A stretch of DNA of 64,000 nt from Hofstenia miamia (lineage: Eukaryota > Xenacoelomorpha > Acoela), in assembly GCA_004352715.1 (NCBI GenBank), contig SCFE01000118.1:1262312-1326311 (forward strand), in the 5' to 3' direction. Below, piece by piece: positions 25,044-37,275 of the stretch (positions are counted from its first letter, which is position 1; every line of letters starts with the position of its first letter). Under the pieces are notes generated by a model. That model was not told where the DNA came from and did no database searches. It saw nothing but the letters and a program-made list of their open reading frames with translations. The position numbers and the translations under genes are program-made.

Positions 25044-26998
25044 TCAATAATTTGTATTGCTACCCTTTGCCTGAATGACTGCTTTCACTCACGCTGGCAT
25101 GGAGGCAATTAACTTCTGACAGGTTTCAGGCAGTATGGCATCTGTAAACCAGACTTTTAATATCTCAGCTATCAGAGATTCCTTGGTGGTGAAGGTTTGA
25201 GTTCGCAGCCGCTTCTTGACGATGGTCCAAAGCATTTCAATAGGGTTGAGGTCGGGCTGTTGCTTGGCCAGGATAGAACAGGAATCCGGTGGGATGCANN
25301 NNNNNNNNNNNNNNNNNNNNNNNNNNNNNNNNNNNNNNNNNNNNNNNNNNNNNNNNNNNNNNNNNNNNNNNNNNNNNNNNNNNNNNNNNNNNNNNNNNNN
25401 NNNNNNNNNNNNNNNNNNNNNNNNNNNNNNNNNNNNNNNNNNNNNNNNNNNNNNNNNNNNNNNNNNNNNNNNNNNNNNNNNNNNNNNNNNNNNNNNNNNN
25501 NNNNNNNNNNNNNNNNNNNNNNNNNNNNNNNNNNNNNNNNNNNNNNNNNNNNNNNNNNNNNNNNNNNNNNNNNNNNNNNNNNNNNNNNNNNNNNNNNNNN
25601 NNNNNNNNNNNNNNNNNNNNNNNNNNNNNNNNNNNNNNNNNNNNNNNNNNNNNNNNNNNNNNNNNNNNNNNNNNNNNNNNNNNNNNNNNNNNNNNNNNNN
25701 NNNNNNNNNNNNNNNNNNNNNNNNNNNNNNNNNNNNNNNNNNNNNNNNNNNNNNNNNNNNNNNNNNNNNNNNNNNNNNNNNNNNNNNNNNNNNNNNNNNN
25801 NNNNNNNNNNNNNNNNNNNNNNNNNNNNNNNNNNNNNNNNNNNNNNNNNNNNNNNNNNNNNNNNNNNNNNNNNNNNNNNNNNNNNNNNNNNNNNNNNNNN
25901 NNNNNNNNNNNNNNNNNNNNNNNNNNNNNNNNNNNNNNNNNNNNNNNNNNNNNNNNNNNNNNNNNNNNNNNNNNNNNNNNNNNNNNNNNNNNNNNNNNNN
26001 NNNNNNNNNNNNNNNNNNNNNNNNNNNNNNNNNNNNNNNNNNNNNNNNNNNNNNNNNNNNNNNNNNNNNNNNNNNNNNNNNNNNNNNNNNNNNNNNNNNN
26101 NNNNNNNNNNNNNNNNNNNNNNNNNNNNNNNNNNNNNNNNNNNNNNNNNNNNNNNNNNNNNNNNNNNNNNNNNNNNNNNNNNNNNNNNNNNNNNNNNNNN
26201 NNNNNNNNNNNNNNNNNNNNNNNNNNNNNNNNNNNNNNNNNNNNNNNNNNNNNNNNNNNNNNNNNNNNNNNNNNNNNNNNNNNNNNNNNNNNNNNNNNAT
26301 GCAAGGCACTCCTTCGATTGTCTTGAAGTGTGGCAAGGTGCCCCATCCTGCATAAAAGTGTACCCACCACGAGGGAACCACTCTGAGGTATGAGGCAGTT
26401 GAGAATGACATGGCAATATTGAACTGAGTTCATATTACCCTCAACGACATAGAGCCTGCCAGCACCCTTTGAGCACATCACTGACCACACCATCACCTTT
26501 GTGGGATGCTTTAGAATTGGCGTAGTTGGTGTAGGTTCTCCCTGTTGATGCCACACTCGCGGATCAGATGCTGTTTGACAGATGAATGTGGACTCATCTG
26601 AGAAACAAACTTTGCTTGTGCATTGCGGCTGTCAGACAAGGCTTTCGGACTGATTTGACACTTCTGACACCTTGTTCCTTCAATCTGCGTCGAACAGTGT
26701 CCTTAGAAACGTTGACACCTGCAGATTTCAAATTGGCAGCAAGACGATGAAATGAGTTCAGCGGATTTTCCATTGCTTTACGGCGAATAAATCGGTCTGT
26801 AGTCACAGAAGTTATCCTTCTCCGACCACATTGGCCTGCGCGGAAGCTCGCCGTGCTACCAGTTCGTCTCACTCGCTGAACAGTTCGCTTGCTCACTTCC
26901 ATTTGCCTGGCAATCTCCTGCATTGTGTGCCTATTTCCCCTCAATAGTGCCAGAATAGAGGCTTTTTTGGCCGCAGATACATCGCTTGTCTTTCCCAT
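25044..26998 (-). pseudogene. Tc1 transposase, disabled
   Basis: The start is ATG at 26998-26996 (MGKTSDVSAAKK). The N-terminal half is a paired-like helix-turn-helix (MQEIARQMEVSKRTVQRV) with a GQCGRRRITS basic motif between helices, then DTVRRRLKEQGVRSVKSVRK. The catalytic region shows DEST (first Asp, KVCFSDEST), MQDGAPCHTSR (second Asp) and PDLNPIEMLW (Glu) of a DDE enzyme. Breaks: an internal deletion after LTAAMHK that removes roughly 15-20 codons and shifts frame; another shift between VILNCLIPQ and SEWFPRGG; a 1-base loss in the C run before DLNPIE; and a nonsense TGA in the C-terminal SMPA-VKAVIQAKG. The 1000-N gap sits between the second Asp and the Glu blocks. Confidence 0.93.
25299..26298. 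other. Assembly gap, 1000 N inside Tc1
   Basis: A placeholder of exactly 1000 N. The flanking transposase blocks are normally only about 15 codons apart, so the length is arbitrary unless another insertion is nested here. Confidence 0.95.
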
Positions 26999-27479
26999 AT
27001 GGAATTTAACGAATTTTAATGAATTGAATAAATGAATATCCACAACAATAACTGTGATAGCATGAAATATTGTTGCACAAATATGAAAATGGCCTGACAT
27101 TTTATCAGCCAATCAGAGTGAGCCATAGGACGAAGGTAGAGGGTGAAACAGATGAACGCAGCATACACATTAGCAGACACACTAGCAGACACACTAATAT
27201 AAGGAAACAGTTAGTATTGATCAGGCAGTGTGAGTGGCAATGATCAATAGATGGCAATATTGTGTACATATGTGATAGAGTTAAACATTATTATGTATTA
27301 TTATGTGATAGAGGGTAACTATGCATATGCATTTTGGTAAATATATGCTTCTGCAAGGTCCTTGTGTCCTTACGTTAATATAAAATTCATATATAGAGGG
27401 ATAAACAGAAGTCTATAGCATACAAACACTAAAAACACAAAATTTTGAGGGGGTGACTAATAATTTGCGCCCTACTGTA

Positions 27480-28073
27480 ATTACATTACTTACAAAGAAA
27501 ATTTTATAGTTCTTCTATGGCTTTCTATGATTAGATTTCAGAAATAATGGCTCAGGGTTTGACCTGACGTCATTTGTTTTTATAATATAACAAAGAAAGC
27601 ACATCTTACTTAGAAAATTCTAGAAAATCCATGTCAAAGGTGGAAGCAGCCCAAGTACTTTCTGGTCCAGTCTGTTTGAGATTAGATCATTTGTTTACCT
27701 TTGCAAGTAGTTGTTCATTCACCTTTGGTAGGTAATTTTTCAGAGTGTTACTAAAATTGAGCAATTTACTAAAGCTAACAGAAATTGTATTGAAAAACAA
27801 CAAAACTATTATAAATTTGAGATAATAAAACTTGCAAAATAAACTGATACATACACTTTTGCAAGATTATTTCAAACTTGTTGCCCACACCTAACCCAGC
27901 AGTTCATTTATTATTAGGCTGGCCTCGTCCACAACCCACATTAATATAATATTCCAGCCTGCGGTCCAACCCAACTTCTTTTTAATTTTGCTCATTCCCG
28001 TTAAGTTTGCCTAAGACGCAATGAATCGATTTTAACATATCAAAGTTTTGCAATGCAGGGTCCGTTTTCAAAA
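27480..28073. other. Unique spacer between Tc1 copies
   Basis: AT-rich sequence with a small CCCAACCC-bearing patch at about 27885-27985. No exon recognised. Confidence 0.5.
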
Positions 28074-28074
28074 T
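28074..28074. other. Single-N contig join
   Basis: Tc1 sequence starts abruptly on the right side in mid-transposase, marking a chimeric or incomplete join. Confidence 0.9.
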
Positions 28075-28915
28075 NACAAGGCTTTCGGACTGATTTGACA
28101 CTTCTGACACCTTGTTCCTTCAATCTGCGTCGAACAGTGTCCTTAGAAACGTTGACACCTGCAGATTTCAAATTGGCAGCAAGACGATGAAATGAGTTCA
28201 GCGGATTTTCCATTGCTTTACGGCGAATAAATCGGTCTGTAGTCACAGAAGTTATCCTTCTCCGACCACATTGGCCTGCGCGGAAGCTCGCCGTGCTACC
28301 AGTTCGTCTCACTCGCTGAACAGTTCGCTTGCTCACTTCCATTTGCCTGGCAATCTCCTGCATTGTGTGCCTATTTCCCCTCAATAGTGCCAGAATAGGG
28401 GCTTTTTTGGCCGTAGATACATCGCTTGTCTTTCCCATATGGAATTTAACGAATTTTAATGAATTGAATAAATGAATATCCACAACAATAACTGTGATAG
28501 CATGAAATATTGTTGCACAAATATGAAAATGGCCTGACATTTTATCAGCCAATCAGAGTGAGCCATAGGACGAAGGTAGAGGGTGAAACAGATGAACGCA
28601 GCATACACATTAGCAGACACACTAGCAGACACACTAATATAAGGAAACAGTTAGTATTGATCAGGCAGTGTGAGTGGCAATGATCAATAGATGGCAATAT
28701 TGTGTACATATGTGATAGAGTTAAACATTATTATGTATTATTATGTGATAGAGGGTAACTATGCATATGCATTTTGGTAAATATATGCTTCTGCAAGGTC
28801 CTTGTGTCCTTACGTTAACATAAAATTCATATATAGAGGGATAAACAGAGTCTATTGCATACAAACACTAAAAACATAAAATTTTGAGGAGGTGACTAAT
28901 AATTTGCGCCTACTG
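28075..28915 (-). mobile_element. Second Tc1 copy, N-terminal half only
   Basis: It matches 26634-27477 with about nine differences. It ends in the same terminal repeat (with one C lost: GCGCCTACTG) followed by TA at 28916-28917 and a flank different from copy 1, so it is a separate insertion. The transposase N-terminus (start at 28438) is open up to the N join, with A-to-T and S-to-P type changes near its start (STAKKAPI). The catalytic half is absent because of the join. Confidence 0.92.
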
Positions 28916-28917
28916 TA

Positions 28918-31438
28918 TGTATTTGAAATTATACATCATTGTCCAAGAGCATTAAGAGATTCGAATTCGAGTGAAAGTTCATTCAGATAATACATCAAGG
29001 CAAATTCAGATATAGCAGGCAGTGGCGTTGCCCGAATATTCTCGTGGTGGGGTATGTTTTGAAATTTTAAAATCGTTTTAAGAAATGCAATTGGAAATAC
29101 CACGATAATAAATTCGATTCGTGGCCTACTTTGAAGCAATACCTATACCAAAACTTTGTGATGTCAATGAATGTTATAAGGATTACGATTAGCTTCATGG
29201 TCCGACGAGAAAGTTGTGCAAGTAAATGAAAGTAATATTAATAATAATTATATCCCAATTACCAGAAAAAATATTGATATTTATTTTTAAATAAATGAAA
29301 CTTAAATATTTTGTTGTACAAGAAAAAAAACCTTGCCAAAACATGCAATATATATATATACATATATATACATATATATAAATATATATATATATTCAAG
29401 TTCCATTTATTAGGATGCAAGCATCACAGTGTTTTTTCATATAGTTATATTTAAGAACATGAATATTCACATAATGCCAGTATATGCAATATTTCTGATA
29501 TTACGTGAAATACCTATTTGTGATCTTAGTGTATTGATAACAGAGTTTGCATATGAATGTATCTGCTTAATCTGTCTGAGAAACAACTGAGCGAGCTTGT
29601 GCAAAATTGGACAGAAATAGGTTGGTTATTGTGATTATGAACAAGGCTTCCAACAGCACTGTTGTTTAAAACAGCAAATCAAATTAGCGCATATTTTCCT
29701 AATATCTGTTGCTCACACTCTATCAATGCCTTTCAATCCTTCAACACATCATCAAAGACATTCAAAATTCAGACCAGTGTTCATATCATTGATAAAGATA
29801 ATTTCAACCCCAAGTACAACAGCAAACCCCATTGACATAGGGTGTTTTAACGTATCAAATATATTTTATATTTGGAACATCATGAATATTCATTTATTAT
29901 CGTGAGTCACTTCACTATGTGTGATGTACGCATTTATAACTTTTAATTCATCACTCTTTATCAACGTCTAGAAAGAATGATCAACTTTTCACTTGGTACG
30001 AGTTTCTAAACATTTACAAAGCATTGGATATTATGTCATTAGATTATTTGTATAGTGATACAATCAGACGGCCTGTTGCCATTTTTACTACTGCTTTTAT
30101 TTATTTTTATATTTGTTTTTTTGTGTTATATGATTGTAGACATGTTATCCATTTTATAATTCTCTTTGAAGCCCCTGTTTAGTTTTTAATAATTACTTTC
30201 AAAGTGCATTGCCTTTCTTTTAACTTCGTTTAACAACAATGTTATTGTCTCCTATGCAGTGAGTAATGCAATACAGAACATGATTGAATGGCCTCTAATC
30301 GGGCTTTCAAAGCTGATAAAATACTAATCGGCTAAAAACTTAAAATCTTTTAAGAACTAAGTCAAGAAATGCATTTTTAGAGTCAATTTGGCAATATTTT
30401 TACATCATCAAGACTGTAAAAAACCCAGGATGTGCCCCCTGCTCTTATCCATGCAATGTCAGAGCCTATCTACGATTTTTTTTGTCTATTCTAAGAAAAT
30501 ATCGAAGCTGTTAACAGTTGCTGCTACCAGCAAAAGGATTGCTTCTTTAGTTGTTAACAGCAAAATGGGAGACCCTGCTAATGAATTATTCTTCATTCTG
30601 TTACTAAATTTAGGAATACATCATTTTTGTGCACACTAAAAAATTTCAAATTGCTAAGATTTTTTTAAAAAAGTGTCCTAAAATTTAACATATAAAAAGA
30701 AAGTTGAAAATCGTGCTTTGCAATATTTTCAAGTAAATTAGTTTTCTTATTCAAAAAACTTTGTGATTAGACAAAGACAAGATCGAAATTCTCATCAGTA
30801 TAGAAAAGTTAAAGAAATAGGTTTCAATGACGCAGGTGTAATGCTCGCATTTGCCTGACTAATGTTAATGGATAAAATCTGAAGTTCTCACAATCAAATA
30901 AATTTTAAATTTCACAGCTCATTAAAAGTTTCTAACATACCCAACTTTGGTCAAGCAAATTGAAACATTGAAAAAAAGTTGCACAAATTTTCGGTCCAAG
31001 TCCATGTCTGATGGAGAGATATGCATGCCGCCTTGGTTACGAACCTGATAGCAGATCCTGAAATTTTGCAAGTGAAGATTTTTATTTTGAATTCCATTCA
31101 GAATATTCAGGTAAACGATTCCCGAATTCCAATTCAAATTCCAATTCAACATATATTGGGGATTATTAAATTATTTCTATTACAAAAAAATCTTTTGTTA
31201 ATTGTTGTTTTTTTTAAGAATTGCATTGAAACTTGAAACACTTTGAAGATTATTTCACTATAGAATTATTCAATTGAGAAATGGTGTCTACATGCTCATC
31301 ACAGTAAATTTCTAAATCCGCCTCCGCTGTTCAATGATTAAGTTTATAAATCCGCAGATTTAAATCCGAATCCGATTTTGAATGAAACATAGATTCGGTA
31401 TTGGATTTGATTCCGACTAATTTACCCTACACTATGAT
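28918..31438. other. Mostly non-coding stretch
   Basis: Contains a hAT-like end motif CAGTGGCGTTGCCCG at 29020 without a visible partner and an interrupted (AT)n run at 29348-29396. No exon recognised. Confidence 0.5.
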
Positions 31439-31817
31439 TAGTAAGGTTCGGCGGAATACCGAAAAATACCGAAATAACTGCTTTCATTCAAAACCGAAAC
31501 CAAATCGAGAGAGAAGATGAAAACCGAGCTTTCGGTTTTTAGAAGAAATATTCTTTTAGAAATTATTTTCCAAGGAATGCGGTGTTCTTGGAACAGCGAA
31601 TACTAAAATGCTTGAAAGTTGAAGTGTAATTGTGTTTTACTTTATTAACAACTTAATTAAATATATTATAAAATCTGCTTTAGAAAGGTAAGTGTCATCC
31701 TTGAATAACGTTTTTTAACAGTAGTTAGCTAATATAACCAAAACCGCGGTTTTTGGGGCATTGGTAAAAAAAAAGAAACCGAAACCAAGCTCATTTTTTG
31801 GAAACCGCGAAGCACTA
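31439..31817. mobile_element. hAT-like MITE, TAGTGCTTCG family, copy 1
   Basis: The left end TAGTAAGGTTCGGCGG and right end (reverse complement) TAGTGCTTCGCGG are imperfect inverted repeats; the word ATGAT flanks both sides. The interior has AAAACCGAGCTTTCGGTTTT and AACCGCGGTTTTTGG words. A second copy of the same family lies at 44664. Confidence 0.6.
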
Positions 31818-32049
31818 ATGATTTGACATGTAGATTAAAAGAAACCTAAGGATATATTTCATCTGTTAATTTAAGTAAGTTATGTTGCCTTAAGTTTTAT
31901 ATAAATTTTGGTTGTCATTCTTGGGCATCATTGTATTAACTAAATATAGGAATTTCATCAATAAATTAGGAAAATTAATCAGGTCTCAGAAAAAAATTTT
32001 CGTGAAAGTATTTACCTCTTTTTTCTGTGAAAAGACCAATCATTGTATT

Positions 32050-32396
32050 CAGCGTTGGAACCGTGCCGTGTTTTGTTTCGTGCCGTTCCGTTCCGTACCG
32101 TGCCCGTGACCTTTTTTAGAGAAATTTTCGTGTTCATGCCGTGCTCGTTCCTACAAAATATATTGGCTATTTTGATTTTCAAAATCTATGAATTTGCATA
32201 TTAAAATCATCTAAAATTTTGTTTCTATAACAAATGTCTTCTACATTCAAAGAAAATTTTTTAAATTTTAGTGCCGTGCCTTGCCGGGCTGATGATTGAA
32301 ATTTTTTTAAATTTTGTGCCGTGCCGTGCTCATGCCTTACTGTGTCTTTTCGTGCAGTGCTTGTGCCAAAAAAATCAAGGCACGCTTCCAACACTG
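32050..32396. mobile_element. hAT-type MITE rich in GTGCCGTGCC words
   Basis: Terminal inverted repeats: left CAGCGTTGGAACCGTGCCGT, right (reverse complement) CAGTGTTGGAAGCGTGCCTT, 3 mismatches in 21 bp. Flanks ATTGTATT (32042-32049) and ATTTGTATT (from 32397) agree apart from one inserted T. CCGTGCC/GTGCCGTGCC words are repeated inside, giving a GC-rich patch. No protein-coding capacity. Confidence 0.7.
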
Positions 32397-32528
32397 ATTT
32401 GTATTAGACCGCTTCTACAAACAATTTTGTCTTATATACTGAATCCGAACACTCTAGGAGCTTAAAGCAAGTAATTTTCAACTCATCTCTTACTGTGAAT
32501 CACCTTCAAATCCACAGAGCACAACTTT

Positions 32529-32890
32529 ATAATAATAATAATAATAATAAATGTTTTATTAAATATTTTGAAATACATCAAAATATCTTATTAATAGATG
32601 AAAAACATTGACTGGGGAAAACATTCTCAAATTTTCTATGTAGATGTTTTTTTTGCTTTTGGTGGATTTTTTCGAAGTCTTTCTAACGCATATGGCTGAC
32701 GGTCTGGAATAATTCCAGAAAGAAGATGATTATCAATATTAATAATATCTTTATATAAAGAATTGTCACTAAATTTGATAACATTATGAACTGAAGTACA
32801 TTCTGTAATCACTTTAATCTTAACAGCTTTTCTTTGAAAACAATCTATTTTTTGTTTTAGAGCATTTAAACTTACTAATGCAATTTCTTA
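32529..32890 (-). mobile_element. LINE 3' remnant with (TTA)n tail
   Basis: A minus-strand frame open between stops (32887 down to the TAG at 32638-32636, 83 codons) reads like a LINE C-terminus: KQKIDCFQRKAVKI, then SLYKDINIDNHLLSGI and ERLRKNPPKAKK. An AATAAAACA-type signal and a (TTA)n tail at 32529-32551 follow, the same arrangement as in the LINE at 446-2040. No catalytic blocks remain, so the assignment rests on the tail and weak similarity. Confidence 0.5.
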
Positions 32891-32899
32891 GTTGAAATA

Positions 32900-34470
32900 T
32901 CGCAGACTTAATTAAGCAAATGAATTTGTGTTCAATGTTCTTTTCCGAATACCCGAACCATTTCAGAAAACGCGAAACTAGAAAAATGCGAAACGGATTA
33001 ATAACATGTTTTTAAATCAATGCAGATTTATTGAAGGTATTTCTAAATTACAAGCAAATTATTGCCCTATGAGTACTGTCACCAATTCCCTGAGATAAAT
33101 TGTCGAATTCAAAGTTTGATGTACTTGCATTTATGATAAAATTGCTATTAATATTCATAATAACTGCTTACTGTCAAATGGGACAGGTGATGAAATTGAT
33201 CGACATAATAATAACTGATTTTAATTAAATAATTTAAAGAGCAAAGTTTCATCGGTTTATCTGAGTAAAAATATTGGGTTGAGAAACCCTTAAAAGCTTC
33301 GAATTCATTTTTGGTCATTCTTATTTCCGATTCATTCTAAATACTCTGGTGTTGCACTGAATTGCTTTATGTTTATGGGTACAATTCCATTGAAAAAGGA
33401 AATATCCGTATTTTCTACTACTAGGAAACAATGAAAGAGACGAAATTTATCTATTAAAAACTAAAATAAATTACTATTATAAAAATAATCATCTTTATTA
33501 TAACCGAACAAGACCCAAACCTAATTTCGAAAAGGCGTCTTTTAATGCGATAAAAGTACATAACAGAAGTGGTTCAAAAAGGTTAAAATTTTGAATATTG
33601 GGATCCTAATTTTGTTTTTCAAGTAATGCAGTTTCGGTTTGATTAAAGTCATAGTTTTTATATTGATCTGATACTTTAATTCTGAAATGATGCTATCTAG
33701 CGAATTAAAGATAATGTGGGAAATTTGGTGCTACCAAAACGATTTTCTAACAATAAAAAAACGCAAAAACGCACTGTAGAAAAATAATCCTATAGTTACG
33801 GTTGTCGAAAAGTCTTGCTGGACGAATACGTAAAGTTTATCCGTGCAGTGATAATATGGTTGCTACATTGCAACGAGGAAAAACTACTAAAATATCTTTA
33901 GTGTATCGCATATTAGTTCGTCTCTATGGATACATTACTTAACATCGAGGAATGTGTATAGCTCTTGATGTGGACGATGTTTTTATCTCAACAACATAAT
34001 GCCTCTATCCACGTTTCACATGTTTTCCGGAAATTTGGAAAAATCGTTAATTTCTCCACTTTTAAATTGACTTGCGCGTTCCTCAGATCTGAGTATCATT
34101 GAACCAAAGTTGGAATCGAGTACAGAATTTGAAACCGAAACAGAACTGATTTTTTAAACATATACCCGAAATTTCCCAAAATGCACAGCATCTTACCCAA
34201 ATCCTGCTCGGAATGCCGGACAGCATAAGTTCGCTATTGTTATTTTGAATGCGCCAGCATTAATATCAACTGTTAATTATAATTGCAGTTGTGCTAATAA
34301 AGACTTGTTTCCCAAGAAACCTACCATGCAAACGCCATCAATAAATATATAAAAAATTAATGAATTACGGGATTCTTAGGGCACTTTGAAGTAGCTGGCG
34401 TATTCCCGGAACATCTGGGCTTAGCTGAAACTGTATCCGATTTTTCTAGTAGTTTGTACCCAAAACCGGA
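32900..34470. other. Transposon-derived debris, no gene recognised
   Basis: Scattered ACCCGAA, ACCGAAAC and CCCAAAC words (about 32950, 33505, 34130-34200, 34450) resemble interiors of the hAT-type elements nearby, but no boundaries could be fixed. Confidence 0.4.
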
Positions 34471-34472
34471 CC

Positions 34473-34729
34473 GAATCGAACCTAACAGTCGGTTCTCTTG
34501 AACCGATTCCGGCTCTGAATTGAACACTTGCTGATGATTCTCAAAATAAGCAGGCAATATGATAATTTTAATGTTTTTTTATTCTCTGCTGACACAGAAT
34601 ATTTTTCAGTTAATGTCCAGGAAGTTTCAAAATTGTATTCCTCATTCCCAGTAGAGTAAAATGTGTTTCATTTGTGAAAGCAAACATCGTACAAAATATC
34701 AGTACTTCTATTTTCGTTAAATATGTAGA
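34473..34729. repeat. 257-bp direct duplication, copy 1
   Basis: From GAATCGAACC to ATATGTAGA. Repeated directly after a single N with only isolated differences (for example CCTAACAG versus CCGAACAG). Confidence 0.9.
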
Positions 34730-34730
34730 N
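34730..34730. other. Single-N contig join
   Basis: Lies exactly between the two copies of the 257-bp duplication. Confidence 0.9.
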
Positions 34731-34987
34731 GAATCGAACCGAACAGTCGGTTCTCTTGAACCGATTCCGGCTCTGAATTGAACACTTGCTGATGATTCGC
34801 AAAATAAGCAGGCAATATGATAATTTTAATGTTTTTTTATTCTCTGCTGACACAGAATATTTTTCAGTTAATGTCCAGGAAGTTTCAAAATTGTATTCCT
34901 CATTCCCAGTAGAGTAAAATGTGTTTCATTTGTGAAAGCAAACATCGTACAAAATATCAGTACTTCTATTTTCGTTAAATATGTAGA
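34731..34987. repeat. 257-bp direct duplication, copy 2
   Basis: Near-identical to 34473-34729; unique sequence follows. Confidence 0.9.
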
Positions 34988-35702
34988 TTTTGTAATCTTC
35001 AATTGACTGCCCCAATTAAAATAACGGGACTGTAATCCCAGACAACCAATAATCTTACATATTGCGGCCTTGATGATTTAAATGAAGATACTATGTAGCT
35101 TCTGTTCCTTCAGGGAAGAGCTCGGGGTTCCATTAGCATATATATGTAGCAAATTTCTATTCCACATTGCAAGCGAAATTTTTTGGTGGCCTTCGCCAAT
35201 GCTTCACACCCATTTGTTCACGACTTTACAGCAAAGCACAACAATCAGTCACATGTTTACAAAATTTAAATTATATTATTTGCAAAATCTAGAAAAAAAT
35301 TCGTATTTTGTCAAAGCCTATAAGGCAAAGCTATGAGACCTAGGGTGTTTTTCTTCTTTAAAACTGACCGTTTCGTATTTACAACTGCCCTTTTTGGCGA
35401 CAACTACCTCTTAGAATATGCCTTCTGTTAAAATATAAGGTCTCTGCTAAAGAATGTGCCATTTCATTAATTTAAAAGTTCACAAAATTTTCTCAATACT
35501 GTTTTGCAATGATATTTGTTTAGAAATACATTTGCAAAGCAGAATCGATTATTTAATACGATAAGAAATTGACAGATAAATAATCTAAAATTTATTTCAA
35601 TGTTTCTAGAATATTTATATTTAGTTAAAATAAAAATTAAATCAAGATTACTTTAGAAAATGTGAAAAAACTTAGGATATATGCAGTAATAATATGTTAG
35701 CT

Positions 35703-35752
35703 ATATATATAAAATATATATATATATATATATATAAATATATATATATATG
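35703..35752. repeat. Interrupted (AT)n microsatellite
   Basis: TA runs with single-base interruptions. Confidence 0.85.
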
Positions 35753-35965
35753 TATTATGTATATAACTTAAATTTTAACAGTAAATTACTCTTAGCTAAT
35801 ATGGTAGGCAATGCGTGTTTTCTTATTGGACCAAAATTTTAATTTCAATTACAAATTATTAATGATATCTAAAAAAGATTTAATATCAGAAAATCCTACT
35901 AAATATTATAGATACTAAATATTATATGAAAATAACTTACAGCTCCCGTAATCGCTGCCAGTATG

Positions 35966-37275
35966 TGTGTATATTAGGACTGTGCGGGTACGGGCTTACC
36001 CGCAGGTACCCCTGTTTACTCGCTGTACCCTAAATATATATATATATGGAAATGCAGATTAGCGGAAATTTAAATTTATCGGACATATTCGGTTCCGTTG
36101 AGTTGACTTGCTAATAATTAATTAATTATTATCGTCACTTCTTGAATTGCATGGTAATTCAATATATTTCGAAATCTTATCGTTAATAGCAAGTGCATAC
36201 CACTGCATTCCGCTACTCAAAATAAGGTTGAAAGAGCAGCCAGAAGTGCAAACAACACAATTACTAGAAAGCACGCTTGTTTGTTGCCTTCTCATGTTAA
36301 TGAACTTTGGGTCAGTGTTGACTAATGGCAAGCGTGGAAGACGGTATAGATATTCGTGCAAAACCCAATCCGCATCCGCAAAATCTGTAGCCAAAACCAC
36401 CCCCGCCCGCACAATTTTCAAAAAGCTGTACTCAACCCATACCCACACCCACAATGAACAAAAATCATACCCCCCGTGACCCAAAGATTTTCAAAAAAAT
36501 AACCGCGGTTTTGCTTAGAAAAAAGTAGTTTTCCCCATAGCAAAGTATTTTACTTTTAAAATTATTTACCCAACCCACACCCGCAAAATTTTAATAACTG
36601 TACTCAAACCGAACCCACCCCTCCCCCAGTCAACTTACGTTCCCCATTGTTGTCCATATTCTTAAATTTAACAGATTCATTTAAAAGAATTTGAGTGTTT
36701 TTATTCAACCGATGTGTTGCACAGATTTCTACTAAATTTTGTTGAATAACAGAAAAGAAAGGCAAAATTGTACTTTATAATGCCAAAATTCTCATACGAA
36801 TCCCATTGTAACTGATATGATTTTTGTGAAAACAACGATGCTTTTAAATAAATTCGTTCAGGATTGGAGGATAAATTTCGTGCCGCCTCTCTAGCCAACA
36901 AAACAACAAAATTTGTGAATTATAGCAACAATAAAACATCTTTTGAACAGATTTTAAAGTTTATTTGTATATATATTTTTAACCAATTTCTTAACAGATT
37001 GTTAAGAAGATTAAAAATATAGTAGTCCCTGCTTTTGGTAATTCATGGAAATATACATTAGATTCATATTATAATTTTTATATATTTTTCAGGAATACAT
37101 CTTGCAATTTGCTCATTTATCATTTTTAATGACTAATTGAAAACAGTCCATTCTATAGCTTTTACCAGCACCTCCTACTATGTGTACACATCGTGGCTAC
37201 GGATACAATTATTATTTACTGGTACGAGTGGGCACGGGAAAAGTAAAATTACCTGCGAGCGGGTAGCGGTCTTAA
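35966..37275. mobile_element. Probable hAT-like element or nested group
   Basis: The left part TAGGACTGTGCGGGTACGGG (about 35967) followed by ACCCGCAGGTACCCC is loosely mirrored on the other strand near 37250-37272 (GACCGCTACCCGCTCGCAGG). The interior at about 36355-36625 holds three related blocks built of ACCCACACCCGCAAAATTTT and CTGTACTCAACCC words. Two long overlapping frames at 36122-36484 on opposite strands come from this repeat and are not genes. Boundaries are weakly supported. Confidence 0.4.

Larger units (their letters stand above)
24848..27477 (-). mobile_element. Tc1-family transposon with TIRs and TA target duplication
   Basis: Both ends start CAGTAGGGCGCAAATTATT when read inward; the outer 28 bp (24848-24875 and 27450-27477) are perfect inverted repeats. 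Similarity continues imperfectly for about 130 bp, including a GCAAGGA/TTGCAGAAGCAT block. TA dinucleotides flank both ends (24846-24847, 27478-27479), the Tc1/mariner duplication. The transposase lies on the minus strand. The interior holds an exactly 1000-N gap that, from transposase homology, probably hides only tens of bases plus whatever blocked assembly. The cut-and-paste enzyme is disabled, so any movement would need another copy. Confidence 0.95.

Noticed and set aside
29020-29034. hAT-like end CAGTGGCGTTGCCCG
   Set aside because: No matching right end or target duplication was found, so no element could be delimited.
36122-36484. 120-aa minus and 110-aa plus overlapping open frames
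   Set aside because: Both come from the reiterated ACCCACACCCGC repeat, which is open on both strands because of its composition.
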